Of a stretch of 64,000 bases of DNA, positions 1 through 13,000 are shown piece after piece. The notes beneath the pieces are model-generated. The model saw only the letters and a list, made by a program, of their open reading frames with translations. It was not told the DNA's origin and made no database searches. The position numbers and the translations under genes were made by a program. The DNA comes from Montifringilla adamsi. Its lineage: Eukaryota > Chordata > Aves > Passeriformes > Passeridae. Where the stretch lies: NCBI GenBank assembly GCA_017590115.1, contig JAGGNK010012559.1:2339236-2403235 (forward strand). The letters are read 5' to 3'. How positions within the stretch are numbered: the stretch's first letter is position 1; every line of letters starts with the position of its first letter.

Positions 1-261
1 CTTGAAAAGCCACCAGCCACCTTCTTGACAGCTGGTGTTGCTACAGCGTCCTGGCTCGGATGTGAGCCCGACCCCTCCGGGAGTCTCTGGAAGCGTTCCG
101 GGGAGCCTGGCCTGCCGTGAGAGCCGGGGAGCGAACGCGCCGTGCCCGGGCAGCCCGGGGCAGCTGCAGCCGCCGGGAGAGAGGCGGCTTTTCACCGGGA
201 GCGCTCGGAACGGGCCGTGCCCGGGGCTCCGCTCCGACAGAGGCGCTGCGCCGCGGTACTC

Positions 262-679
262 GGTACCGGCGCTGTCCCTGTGTCTCAGGGGCGGTACCGG
301 GGCTGGCCCCGAGTCCCAGGGTGTGTACCGGGGGTGTCCCCACGTCCCAGGGTCGGTACCGGCTCTGTTCTCACGTTCCACGGTCGGTACCGGGGGTGTC
401 CCAGGGTCGGTACCGGCTCTGTTCTCACGATCCACGGTCGGTACCGGGGGTATCCCAGGGTCGGTACCGGCTCTGTCCCCACGTTCCAGGGTGGGTACCG
501 GGGCTGTCCCCACGTTCCAGGGTCGGTACCGGGGGCGTCCCCACGTCCCAGGGTGGGTACCGGCTCTGTCCCCACGTCCCAGGGTCGGTACCGGCTCTGT
601 CCCCACGTTCCAGGGTGGGTACCGGGGGTGTCCCCACGTCCCAGGGTCGGTACCGGCGCTGCCCGCAGCTCCCGCGCGG
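262..679. repeat. 31-bp GC-rich minisatellite upstream of PPP1R8
   Basis: Fourteen units, most opening with the KpnI-like hexamer GGTACC, start at 262, 293, 324, 355, 386, 409, 440, 463, 494, 525, 556, 587, 618 and 649. The period is 31 bp except for two 23-bp units (386-408 and 440-462 are full units; 409 and 463 begin the units after the short spacings), so a 54-bp 31+23 pair is itself duplicated at 386-439 and 440-493. Units differ by a few substitutions. The array ends about 160 bp before the PPP1R8 start codon. It keeps long reading frames open on both strands only because of its composition and period. Confidence 0.95.
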
Positions 680-1060
680 AGCCGGGCGGGGGCGGGGCCA
701 TTCAATCGGGGCGGGGCAAAAATCAGGCCCCGCCCAGACCGCCCCCCGCCGGCGGCGCGTGGGGCACGCCGGGATCGCCGCGCGCCGATCCGTGCCTCCC
801 ATAGTGCCCCGCGGCGGCTGAATGGGGCAGAGCCAAGATGGCGGCGAGCGCGGCGCCGGCGGGCGGCGGGTCCCTGTTCGAGTGCCCGAGCTGGTGAGCG
901 GCCGAGGGGCATGAGGGCCATGAGGGGCGCGGGGCCGCGCCCCCCGGGGCCGCAGAGTGCTGGCCGGGCCGGCGGGGTCCGGGCGCGGCCCTCGGGTGCC
1001 GCCATCGACAGCGCCGCGAGGGGCCCGGGGCCTCCCAGGGGTGCCGAGGCTTTTCCTAAG
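680..1060 (+). promoter_or_regulatory. PPP1R8: CpG-island promoter of PPP1R8 with YY1-type site at the start codon
   Basis: The stretch is extremely GC- and CpG-rich, with GGGGCGGGGC Sp1-like boxes near 690-715 and no TATA box. The sequence AAGATGGCGGC at 835-845 matches the YY1 consensus and overlaps the PPP1R8 initiator ATG at 838, an arrangement common in housekeeping genes. Transcription start sites were not determined. The first 261 bases of the window are also GC-rich, and I see no gene in them. Confidence 0.75.
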
Positions 1061-4000
1061 AGCTCAGACAGAATCCGTGCTGCGGTAGGAATTAAATATC
1101 CTGCTCAGGGGGTGTGTCCGGTACGGGAGATCTGTCAGCTTGAAACTAGGCTGGGGTTTTTATTAGCTTGAGTTCAGGAGCCAGGGCTGAGTGGAGTGCT
1201 GCAGGAGCAGCACCGGCACCGTGCGCTGGGATAGGGGCGGGAGAGCCCGCGGTGGAAGGGAGCCCTGAAAAGGTCCTGCCTCGCCCTCCTGCCGGGAGCA
1301 GAGCTTGCCGTCAGCGTGCCCTTGTTCGTTTGTTCTGTGGTTTGATCGTCGCTGAAGAGATTGTGGCTCTCCTGCCTCCTTTGGGTGCCGGAGGGATGGG
1401 ATGGGATGGGATGGGTACTGGAGCACTGGGATGGGATGGGTGCCGGAGCGATGGGATGGAATAGGATGGGTACAGGAGCACTGGGATGGGTACAGGAGCT
1501 CTGGGATGGGTGCAGGAGCTCTGGGATGGGTACAGGAGCTCTGGGATGGGTACAGCAGCTCTGGGATGGGTACTGTGGTATTTTAAATCCCACAAGCAGC
1601 CCACGGCACCTGAGAGCTGGGGTTGTGTGGTCCAGCCCTGCCTGTCCCCGCAGAGCCTAGGCTGTCCCTGCTCACCCAGCTGTGTTGTAGCTCTCAGTGC
1701 TTTGTGACAGTGCTGATGTGTTGTAATTTAGAGCTGGTTTTTAAGTGCCTGCTTTAGTTGTTAAAGCCAGTTCACCTTCTCATGGAAGAGAATTGCATTT
1801 TAGGGTCTTATTTGTGTTGAACATACACAGTAATAAACATCTACACGAGACAGGATGGTGTTCCATGAGATGATGACACAATAAACCAGATAAAGCCAAA
1901 GATTATTCTGGATATTCAGCTTGAAATTTGAAGTATCATCCATTTTTTTCCCCCTAGTGTTTTTGTACACAAAAACCACAATATGCTTATATATTCCATG
2001 GTAAATTGGAATGACTTGTACCTTTGAAAGCTGTGGATGGAGGAGCTGGGGAAACACAGCTTGTAAAATGCTCAGTCTCAGTGCCTTGCATGTTATTGCA
2101 GAAGAATTCCAAAAGAAATCCCATCTGGAGGAGAGAACAGTAACACCTGTAACTGTGAGAGCCTCTTCAGGTACCTGGTTTGTGTCTTTAGCAGGGTCTG
2201 ACAGAGAGTTTCCCTGTGTCCCTGCCCTGGTTTGGTTCTGAAGCACAATCTGTTGTGCTGGATGAGAAATGAGGTGGGATCTGGGAGATGATCCAAACCC
2301 AGGGGTCAGGGGGACGTGTTTGGGTGCCAGGTCCTGTTCTGTTCTCACACTTTTAAGATTTTTTTGTAATTCACTTATTGCAACCTGAATGTCCTTTTAC
2401 AGTAATATTCCAGAATAGTTCTTGGGTACAGCAGAGTTCCTCTCTGGACTGTTCCCTTGTACGTTGTAAGGAAACTTTTCATTTTCTCTTGGACTCTGTT
2501 GTATGTTTGCACATTGTAATGGTTTTAGGGACCATTTTTTGTGTGTTTGTAGCTGTGAAGTAAAGGAGTGCCCGAGACAATTTCATCTTGTCCAGTTGGC
2601 ACGTGCAGACATGGCAGCTAACACCAGTGAAAGCTTTGTGTTTTTCCTTAATGCTGCTTTTGAAACCAAAAACCTGTTTGAAAAGAGGAAAAATTAAAAA
2701 GTGAGCTAGCAGGAAGGCAGCCTGGAGAGCTTCCAGCCCCAGTGTTTGTGTTCTGAGCAGTGAACCCAAAATGGGAGGTGTTGGGTGGTGCTGAGTGGTG
2801 ACAACCATGGCCTCACCCCTTGGTGGAAGTGAGGAGCTCTCCTGCCAGGTGCATTTATTTATTCTGGTAATTTGTCTGTTCTGCTAAACAAGTAGATAGA
2901 GTATGTTTCATGCTGAAGCTCTGGATGCCTTCTGCTGACATCTGCTGAGCTGCAGCTTCCAGCTCATGGTTTTAAAGGATTTGTTCCTTTCAGAGCCAAC
3001 CAAAGAGTGCACAGGTGTGATGTGGAACCAGTCTGGGCCTTTCCCAGCTAGGATTCTCCAGCCTGGAGGTGGTTTGCAGGAGCAGGCTTGGACCAACAGT
3101 GGTGTTACTCAAAGCTTTGGTTTCAGAGGATATAAAGATACCCTGCAGGAAGCCTGGTCCTGCACAAGCACCAAAAAGTCTCCTGTACAGGCAGCATTGT
3201 AGGGCTTCATTCCAAGAGTTTTGGGTGACCAAGTGCATGGAATTGCAAAGAGTCTTCACAGTCAGAAGCAGATTCCTCTGTAGTGAATAATCTTCAGTCT
3301 TCTCAACCTCTATTAAATCAAAATCACAGTCTTTATCTATCTATTTATGTTCCTGCCTCTAAGGAAAGCTGGCTGGGCCTTCTGAACACCAATCATATGA
3401 GAAATACATCTTAGATATAATCAAAAGGAGTAGGTTTTTTCCTTGCCTTTAAGTTGTTGCCCATGCTTTTGAGGTTTGCCTCTATCATTTTACCTCTTCT
3501 TCCATCATTTGGATAGTATCTGAGTACCCCATTTCCACAAAAAAACTTCTGCACTGAAGTTCCCACTTTTCATCCAATGTAAGTTGTAGCTTTGATTTAG
3601 TTTTTTGTTGTTATAGGTTGCTTCTTCATAATCCATACAATATTTATTCTTTCTTTCTTTCCTTGTGTTTCCAGCAGCTAAACTTAAGACAGATGAAAAG
3701 CAGTGGTTGCCACCTTGCTGATGCCAGAACATGTTTCTGCATGTACTGTAACTCCTGTGTACATGTTAGCCAAGATTTGGGCTGTGCATTTACAGTTGGC
3801 ATAAAGAGGGTGCCAATACTTCCTGTAGATTGCAATTTAGCCATTCCATGAAATCAGAAAATGTCTTTAGGTAGCAATTACACATCTTAGTTTGATAAAG
3901 ACTTTTGCAAACCTTCTGAGCTGGCTTTAGGTAGTAAAAGTGATTTCTCTGAGGTACAGGTTATCTGGTGTATAGTTTCAAAGTGACCATCAGATGTTTA

Positions 4001-7000
4001 GTGGATACTGCCTGCCTGTCCTTTTGTCCTAGTGTAACTTGTATTTGGAATTATTACTCTTTCTTTACTCTCTTTGACACATCACTTGTGGGGATGTCAG
4101 GTTTGTCCTGGAATGAACATACATTAGGAATAGTTTGTTTGAAGGCACAAATTGTTTCTCTTTAGTCTCTTTGGCCAAGAACTGGCTATTCCTGGTGATG
4201 CTTTTACACAGATTTCTGGAGAGTATGAGCTCCAGAGTTGTGCAAATTCCACCCTGCCCTTGAAGTTGGGCATGAAGGTGTGTACATGAGTCACAGAGGC
4301 TATGATTTTTAGGAAGTGGCTAAATTTAGCTTCTGAGTCCCTGTTTAGAAACCCAAATAATTGACCTAATTTTAAACTAACGCAATAGAATTATGGCTGT
4401 GCTATCTATGTCCTTAATAGCAACAATTCCAGATTTCTTGTAGTGTTTTACATCAGTCAGGCTGCTTAGTTTCAGCTGGATATAGATATTACAACCCTGC
4501 TGGCATGTCAGCATTGAATCTGCACTGTAGAAGAGATCCTGATTTGTAAAACTTCAGTTCTCTTACTTGGCACATTCCAAAGTGCTAATGGCCTTGTCCT
4601 TCTTTTCCAAAATGCTTTATCTTTGTTACAGAGACATGGCCTGGCCTGTGGAGCATGAGGTGGAGAAAGTAAGGAAACACAGTTTTCTGTTTCTAGTACA
4701 GAAGAAAGATTTCTTTGCTTGTAGTTATTTAGATCTTTTAAAAATCTATGCTGGAACCTGGTTTTGTTCAGTGATATCCCTTGTAAATATTTAACTGCTG
4801 ATCACTGTAAGCAGTTGATGTCTTCTGTAAGGCCAGCAAATCCACGTGTGCAGCTGCTGTGGGGAATCCCAAGCTGGGAATGCTCCTGTTCTCCTTGCCA
4901 GTCAGCTCTGTTAATTCTCTGGAAGGCTTCACATCCCCCCCCCGGAGTTTCAGGATGCAGGAGACAGTCAGAGCATCCTGGGTCTCAGTCAAACTCACTC
5001 AACTAGTGACCACCACACTCAGTGCATTTGCAGGTGTTATTTTCAGGTAGGTCACTTGCAGGATGCTGCCCTGGGGAGGCACTGGGGACTGTGATGCACC
5101 ATCTGGAAAAGAAATTGCTTTTTTCTCATTTTCAAACACAAGCATTGTGCTGGAGCCAAGTTGTGATAGGAGAGTGTTGGCCTTGGGCAGTGCTCAGGGC
5201 TCTTTGTGTTCTGTAGAGAGGACAATCTGCTGACCTCAAGTAATTCTTCACCCTTCAGAACAGTGTAGGAAAATTAGTTTAGTGGATATTTTAGCACTTA
5301 GTGGAATTAGTTTAGTGGAAAAGGACTTTTTTAACATTGGGCATAAAATGGGAAAAAACTGCTCTCCTGTAACAGCATAAGGCCAGCTTTCTAACACTTT
5401 CTTCTAGGAGATTTGTGCAAGAGATATCCTTTCATGTTTTACTCCTTGATCCATGAGGTGAGAGGTCTGATGGGGCAGAGCATGTGAAGGGTGACTGATA
5501 CTTCCAAATCCAAATTCTTCTGATCTTTGGTGGCTGTGGAGCCAATTAGTTTTGAACAATCTTTCTACTTTTTCTCATTAAAAGGCTTTTCAGGGTATCT
5601 AACTTTGGCAGCCTGAGCTGTGACATTGATTTAAAATGTTCCAAAGGAGTTTTCTATCAGAAATTACTTCTTTGAATTTGTTTTCATGGTATCATAATCA
5701 GTATTTACAACCTTCCTGTGTTCAGTGTTATGCAGGAATAGATAGAAGGGGGAAATACTGCCTACAAAGGATTCTCTACAGTCCAAAAGAAGCCAGAGAA
5801 TAGGTAGATTTTTCTAGCACTTTAATTGACAGCTGAAGGCACTGCCTTGTAATACTGCTGAGCTTGGTTTATCTGTTGAAAATAAAGTTGAGGGTAGAGG
5901 CAGAGTAAAAATAAGAGCAAGAATGAAACTAAAAGTAGAGGGGGCAGTGAAAAAGCAGAGCTGGTATATAGCAAAACAAGACCATCAGACAGGATTCAGC
6001 TGTGCTGGAGCTCCTGGGGGCTCTCCTGTGACCTGACAAGTTCAGGGAGGGAGTTGCTAAAATGTGTTAGACAGGCTGACCATTGAGTATCCAGGAAGAG
6101 ATCACTGAAAGGAAAAGCAGAGGCCAGACTGAGTAAGAAGGAGACTTGTAGAATGAATTTGTTGAAAGGTTTACCTATTTGGAAAGAGAAAAAAAAATTT
6201 GGGGAAGTAGCTGTTGTTTGATCAGAGCAAGGCTGGTGTGTGAAAATTACCAAAAGTTGGGTTGCAGAGCAACCAGAACTTGGCAATTTCAGAGGAAGGG
6301 GGGGGGGGAAACAAGTTTTCCAGTGCTCAGAGGCAGAAAGAGGGAATACTGAGAAGTAGACAGGAATCCATGAAAGGAACCTGTGTTCCAGTGAAAACTG
6401 AGCACTGAGATGTGCAGGGAGCACAGGAGCAGACAGCAGTGCTCAGGTGTAGCCTGGCTGTAGGTGGCTCAAGCAGTACCTAAGAGGAGGAACTTCCCTG
6501 CCTGTGCTGGAGGGACTGCAGCTCATCACACAGACTGTGTCCCATCTTTGGGAGCATTTCTGCTTGCTGGTCTGTCCCCTACATCACCATAATCCCATCT
6601 CACTGGTGAAGTTACCACTTGTACTGGAGTTCAGCATCCTCTGCTTTTGCTGCTGCTCTTTGTTCATCTGAAACAACAGGAGTCAGTATTAACCATATAC
6701 TTGTTAGGGTGGTGTATCCACAGTCTTTGAGAAGGGCCTGACAAGAAAGCTTGTGAAAGTCCCAAGTGGTCAACTCAGAAAGGGCAGAGAGATCTGGGCA
6801 GGCTGGTGTAATGGATTGGAAACAAGAAAGGAAAATGCCTGGGAAAGAAGTGAAGTAGAAATAACAGGAGACTGTGTTATTACATGAAATTACTGAGGGA
6901 GCTGACCTTGCAGCACAGAAGAAACCAGTAAATGTAAGGCACACCCCAAAAACATGAACATCTGTTTTTAACCCCTTCAAACAACTTCAGCTACCAGTGA

Positions 7001-10000
7001 CCTTTCTTTCTTCTCCAGCCACCCTAAGAACATCACTGCCCATTGTCACTGTTCCCTGGGCTGCCTCATGCACTGAGCAGAATGGGAACATGATCTCTGC
7101 AGAGTTCCTCAGCAGGGCAGCAGTGCAGCCAAGAACTAGGTCACTGCTGCTGCCTGGAAAGCTGGTCCAGCCTTAGAGACAAGCAGCAGAGATGTTACCT
7201 GTGAGGAAGTCCTAGAGATGCAGATTCTGAGATATCTGAGCAGAAAAAGATCCTTTGCTGCCAAGATCCAAGGGATCCTGTGTGGTGCAGGTGGCACAGC
7301 AGGGTCCTGGCTTGGAGCACTGTAGGTGCCCAGTATGTTCCTGCTACCCCCTGAGCTCACCCCTGTGCTGGCCTTGTCTTGCTGTGATCTGCTGAGTCCC
7401 TCAGGCCTCTGTGCTCCCTCTGCCAGGTGGGAATGGCACTGCTGACAGGTGAGTCTGCTCCAGGAGGTGAGCAGGAGCAGTGGGGCTGCTCTTTGTGTGG
7501 AATGTGGTGGGGCGGGACTGTGCTGCCAAAGGGTCCCTCTAGGACTGCAGCCTGTCCTGTGTTCCCTGTGTTGTGATCACAGGTGAGTGTGGAGGAGCAC
7601 TGGCTATTGCCCAGCACTGTGTATGTAATACTGCAGGTGTGTGCAGAGCCCCTTTGAGGTTTTTGCCATCACCATCCTAGAGGGGAAGGGTGGTAGAAGT
7701 TTCTATTCCTCTCAGCAGCCAAGGGTAGAGATTGATGTTTTGAGAGTGACATGAGGAAACAGAGCTCTTCAGCAAACAGTCCCAGCCTGTCCCCATCTCT
7801 AGTTGCCTGCCTCTTACCATGTGCTCTCAGGACTTGCGCTGATAATTGTGTAAATCAGAGGTTTTCACCTAGAGAGGTAAAGCTTGAGATGCTTCATGTC
7901 CTGTTACCTTCACTCTTACCATAAAAAATCCTGGTTTCTGTGTTGTCAGAAGGAATCTGCAGGGAAAAGAAAATTATGAGATTTTCATATTTTCCCCAAA
8001 ATACTTCTGCTTACATTTGTGTAGGTTTGGTCTGTAGCTCAAGCAGCTCTAATACTAATAAAATTTTTATTAAATGTTTTGATACTATATTTTTCCTTTT
8101 CTTTTCAGGGCAGGGAAACCACCACCTGGCTTACATCTGGATGTAGTCAAAGGAGACAAACTCATTGAGGTATGGAAGTAGGGTTTGATGGATTTGGTGT
8201 ATCATGTATGTAGGCACCAGCAGCAGAACATTCCCTGTCATTTTCCACACTTACTCATAAGTATTTCCTTTCTCTCATGTATTCATTATCTTCAAATCTT
8301 TTTTTTTTCCTCTGAAACAATGAATGAAGTGACTTTTCCCTTGTCTGTGCAAGGCAGCCTCGTGCCATGCAGGGCTTCCATCAGTTAAACCTCTTCCCTT
8401 TGTACTGCTTGTTTGAGAAACCTGTCTGGTCAGTTAATTTTTTTATTTTGCATTACAGTCAGATTACCCAGGCATCCAGTATTTTGCAAGAGTGCTTCTC
8501 TGTCCTACAGTATAAAATACAGTTTGATTTGATTTTTCCTCCCACATTCAGGATCTATGAACAGTGTTGTGATCAGCACAGATACAGCAAGTTATTTTTA
8601 TTACAGCACCACCTCATTCTCTGTTTCATATTTTGTCTTATATCACACTAAAAGTAAAAAATAAAATCTCTTTACCATTGTTGACAGAGAGAACCCAAAC
8701 CAGTGAATGTATTTCAGTGTGGAGAGACTCCTAACTTGAAGCTGACTGAAACAGAAATGTTTCTGGGTGTAGTGGTTTGATACTGGCCAAATGCCAGGCA
8801 CAAAAGTCATTCACTTATCCTCTCCTGCTACAGCTGGGCAGAGGAGAGGGGGAAAAATTAATGAAGGGCTCATGAGTTGAAATAAGGGTTGGGAGAAAAA
8901 AAAAACACTCTAAGGGCAAAACAGGTTCAGATTTAAAAGTATAAAGTAAATGTATTATCAACAGAGTCAGAGGAGGATAATGAGAAGTAAAATGAGCCTT
9001 TAAAACACCTTTTTTTTTCCCCAGCCCCTCCCTCTTTCCCACTGAGAGCGCAGGGAGATTTGGTGAGGGTGTGGGGGTTTTGGTCAGCTCATCACTTGAG
9101 ATCTTCTGTTTGCTCAGGGAGAGGAGTCTTTTCTCTGCTGTGCCATGGGGTCCCTCCCACGGGCAAACACTCTTCCCAAAACTGCTGTGGTGTGGGTCAC
9201 TCATCCATGGGGTGCAGTCTTTTAAGGTTGGGCTGCTCTAGTTTGGAAGCAAAAGGCCCTCTCTCTCCATTCACTGGATCACAGCTTTCTCTGGCATCCA
9301 CCTGCTCCAGTGTGAGCCCTTTTCCCATGGGCTGTGGGATCTCTGCATCCCCCATGGATCCCAATGGGCTGTGGGTGGATCTCTGCATCCCCCATGGATC
9401 CCAGTGGGCTGTGGGTGGATCTCTGCATCCCCCATGGACTTCATGGATTACAGGGGCACCATGTTTCACCATGGTCTCACCACAGCCTGAAGGGGAATCT
9501 CAGCTCCAGCACCTGGAGCACCTCCTCCCCCTCCTTCTCCCCTGCCCTTGGTGCCACCATGGTGTTTTCCCTCACATGTTTTCTGCAGCTCCTTCTGTTC
9601 TCTGTCTAGAAGGAAAAACTGCTGCTGGTAGGCACCATTGCCAGCAAGTTCCACTAATTTAAAGATTCTTGCAAGATCCTCTAGCATTGAGCTAAACAGT
9701 GCTTGGATGCCATCCTTGTGTTTCCCTGTTCAATACAGGTGGCAGAGAGTTTTTCAGTTTTGTCTTTTCTGGTAGCCAGCAATAACCAAGGAGGAGCATT
9801 GTTAAATCCTGTGGGTTGTTGAGCACTTGATACTAACCGAGCCATCAGTGTCCCAGCCTCGTGCAGAGGCCTGAGGGTCACCCTGTGATTGCTGGGTCTG
9901 CAAAGTGCAACAGCAAAACAAGCCATGCAGTGTTTAAGCTCAGTGTGTGAAGAAAGACACTGGGTTATAGCTCAGAGGCACAGAACGTTTTGGAAACGTC

Positions 10001-13000
10001 TTGAATTAAAGGCAATAAAATTATCTTCTCTGTTGATGATTTATTGCAGTAACTTCCATGGGTTTGTGTCTTTGCAAAATCTCTTGGAAGTGCTGCCCAG
10101 TCAGGGCAGTATTGTTTGTGTGTAACAGGTGCAGATGAAAACTTAAAGGATGCTTTTGGTTTCAGTTGTGGGCAAGAATGAGAAATGGTTTGATCAGTTT
10201 TTATGGAAACTGAAATTGTGAGGTAACTGCTTGCAGAGCTGATCAGTGTTTGTGGAGGAATAATTCAGCTTCCACTTGGTATCAGAGCTGTGTTTATATA
10301 AGACTTACTTTCAAATTTGCAATAAAAGGAAAAGTTAATACTCGTCTTTTTTTAGAGTGTGGAATCATGGAATTCACTAGTGCAAAGGTGTTGAGCATGG
10401 GAAGAGTCAGAGTGCTATACCAAATGAGTAAGGAATTGCAGAATATGGGATATAAATCCAATGCTGGGAAATTAAATCCCCAGAAAACCTAATTAGGGTT
10501 CCTCAAAAGATGTGATGTAACCTTGGATCAATAGCTGGATGAAACAACTCTAATCTAAAGGGAAAATACCAGTAAGACTCATGAAATTATGGTCAAGAAA
10601 TGCAAGGAGAAGCCTCACAAAGGCACACTGACATGTAGAGCTTTCAGGGAGGAAGTGGAGGGGTCTGTTTGCAGGTGAAATTAAAAAATGAAATAAAATT
10701 CTACCACAAAGGATTGAGGAGACTACATACTAGTTTAAACTCTTCATCTGTGGCTTGTACTTTCTGGTTAACTGGAGGTCTTGTGAAAACCAGCATTTGT
10801 GAAGAGACAGAAAGTGCTGATAAAGTGGCCAGGTGAGAGCAGAACCCAATAAACTCAATATAGTGATTTCTCATGGTTTGAATCTGAATATTCTGAGGCT
10901 TTGAGATGCATTGCTCTGCCCCAGACAAACCAATTCAGGGGAGACACCTGCATGTTTTACATCTCTCAGTTGGAGGAAAATCACTTGCATTTTGCATTTG
11001 CACTTCATTTGTCAATAGACCATGTCCTTACAGGTGAATTGCCAATTGAGCTCTCATTGCTGCCTTATTAAATGAGGTGTGGACTCACAAAGATTTTTTG
11101 GGGGGTTGAAATCTAAGTATTGGCACTCTGGGATTTTCTGCCAGCCTGTGTATCACTGAGGGGATTGATGGAACTATCATTCTATCTAGCTGTTTGTTTC
11201 CACAGAATTGCTTGAAATTTAATAATCTTGTAGTGCTGGTTGAAACTGGCCAGAGGTTTAGAAGGTACTTGATTTAGTAGTGGGTGTCAGAGCTGATAAG
11301 TATGCACACCTTGATCACCTAAATGCTCTTTTTTTAAGATGGCAGGCCAAAATATGTTAGTCAGTAGATTTCACAAAGCAGTTGCTGTCATGAACTGATG
11401 CTTTAATTGTATACCTTAGGTTGGGGGGGAAATAAGACATTTAACAGAGTATTATCTAAGGGACCAATCAATCATAAAATTGTCATGATGCATACAAGTG
11501 TGGAGTCAGGTTGTTCAATTAATTCTTTTAAACATGCTGAAATAAATGCTTGTTACTGAATACCAAATGATGAGAACTTGCAGCATGGGGGCTGACAGAT
11601 ATTCAGTAGAATGCTGGAAAATCCAACATGGAAAATATATAGCATCTGTATGGGGGAAAAAATCAGGAAAAAGAAAACAGCAGGGAAGTGACACGTGACT
11701 GTAGCAGTGCTAAAAACAGAGTTGCTAGGTAGGTGAATAGATGTGATTGGCAAGGTGATCTGCAGTAGAAGCTGAGGTCCATGATGGGATTTTTGTCCTC
11801 ACAGGTGAAGCAGGGGAGTATAAATACTGCATCTTGTTCCAGTCTGTCTCCTTATTTTCTGTATGACTTGGTGGTGCCCCAGAGCAAGTGACTGTGGGTG
11901 CTCCTTGTGTCATCTGACAGCTCAGGAATCCCCCAGGCCCCTGGGCCTGGCCACACACTGGCTGCTTGGAGCTGAGCTGTAACTGGTTTGTACCTGGCAA
12001 AGGGAGGAGCAAACATCTGCTTGGAATGCTGCTGCCAGAGAGGGAGATCCTTGGCATCACCCACCCAGTGCCTGGAATCCAGTGGAGCTGCTGGGACGTG
12101 CCAAAGGCAGACTGATCCAGCCCACCCAAATGGGGGGAGATGAACACAGGGAAAAAAAGGCTTTGCAAGCCAAAAGCTTTGCTCAGACACGTGGCAGTGG
12201 GATAGAGGAGAGGATTGAATAGCTGGGAATGCAGGGAGGCAGGGGAGAAATCCAGGTGCTCAAGCAGGCAGAATGTTAGTTCATCTCAGACCATCTCTTG
12301 GAAGCAGTGCTCTCCTGAACCAAGATGTGGGTTTTTCAGTGGAAGATGTGTCCGCATTCCCTGGATGATGCTATTGAAACATGTGGGCTTTGGTAAATGT
12401 TTCAAAAGGCAGGAGAAGCCTGTTAACAGATATGTGATGTGCAGGCAGCCTTTGCCTTGTGCAGCTGGAGCCGGAAATTACAGATTAGATGAAGTTCTTG
12501 GGATGCAGTGAGAAGGTTCTGCACATGCCCTGCTCAGTACTGCAGCATTCAGGTGCTGCAAGGATTCCTTTAACAACACCATCTGGTAACAGAAATACTG
12601 TAGGAATTGGTCAACATGTCCCTCACTTTATTTAGATGTTTATATAACTAATATTAAGAGTTGTGCGATATTTTTTAAAGAAGATATTAGAACTAGGATC
12701 AATAAAGAAGAAATACCTGAAATTAATGGTTTACTTTAATAGACTAATACAGATTCAGATCACAGCACATACTCAGTATAGTTTTGCTCCTTTATACCAG
12801 AGGTCTGAAATCTCCTGTAGGCCCATTTCTCTACAGAAGTATAATTTTGATGTCCTGTATCAGACTGGAGATCACCAAGCACGGGTTCATGTCTTAGACA
12901 AAGCCTGAGTTCATCCATCAAGGAATGTGTTAAAATCTCTGGGAGCAGATGTCAGAGAAAATCTCCTGTATGAGGCAGTCTAATGCTTTGAAGAGTGCTG

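Noticed and set aside
35..1171. Long open frames up to 378 codons across the PPP1R8 upstream region
   Set aside because: They exist because the 31-bp repeat and CpG-rich DNA lack stop codons. They overlap the true PPP1R8 exon 1 in a different frame and show only repeat-derived peptides.
894..8108. SCARNA1-like H/ACA RNA expected in a PPP1R8 intron
   Set aside because: I looked for guide sequences to the U2 snRNA U89 target and for H and ACA boxes. Only a weak, non-folding partial match was found (near 11428, in intron 2). A covariance-model search would be decisive.
9060..9662. 200-codon frame rich in Pro/Leu/Trp
   Set aside because: It lies in the LTR-type dispersed repeat and its internal 40-bp tandem repeat. 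It does not resemble a viral or host protein.
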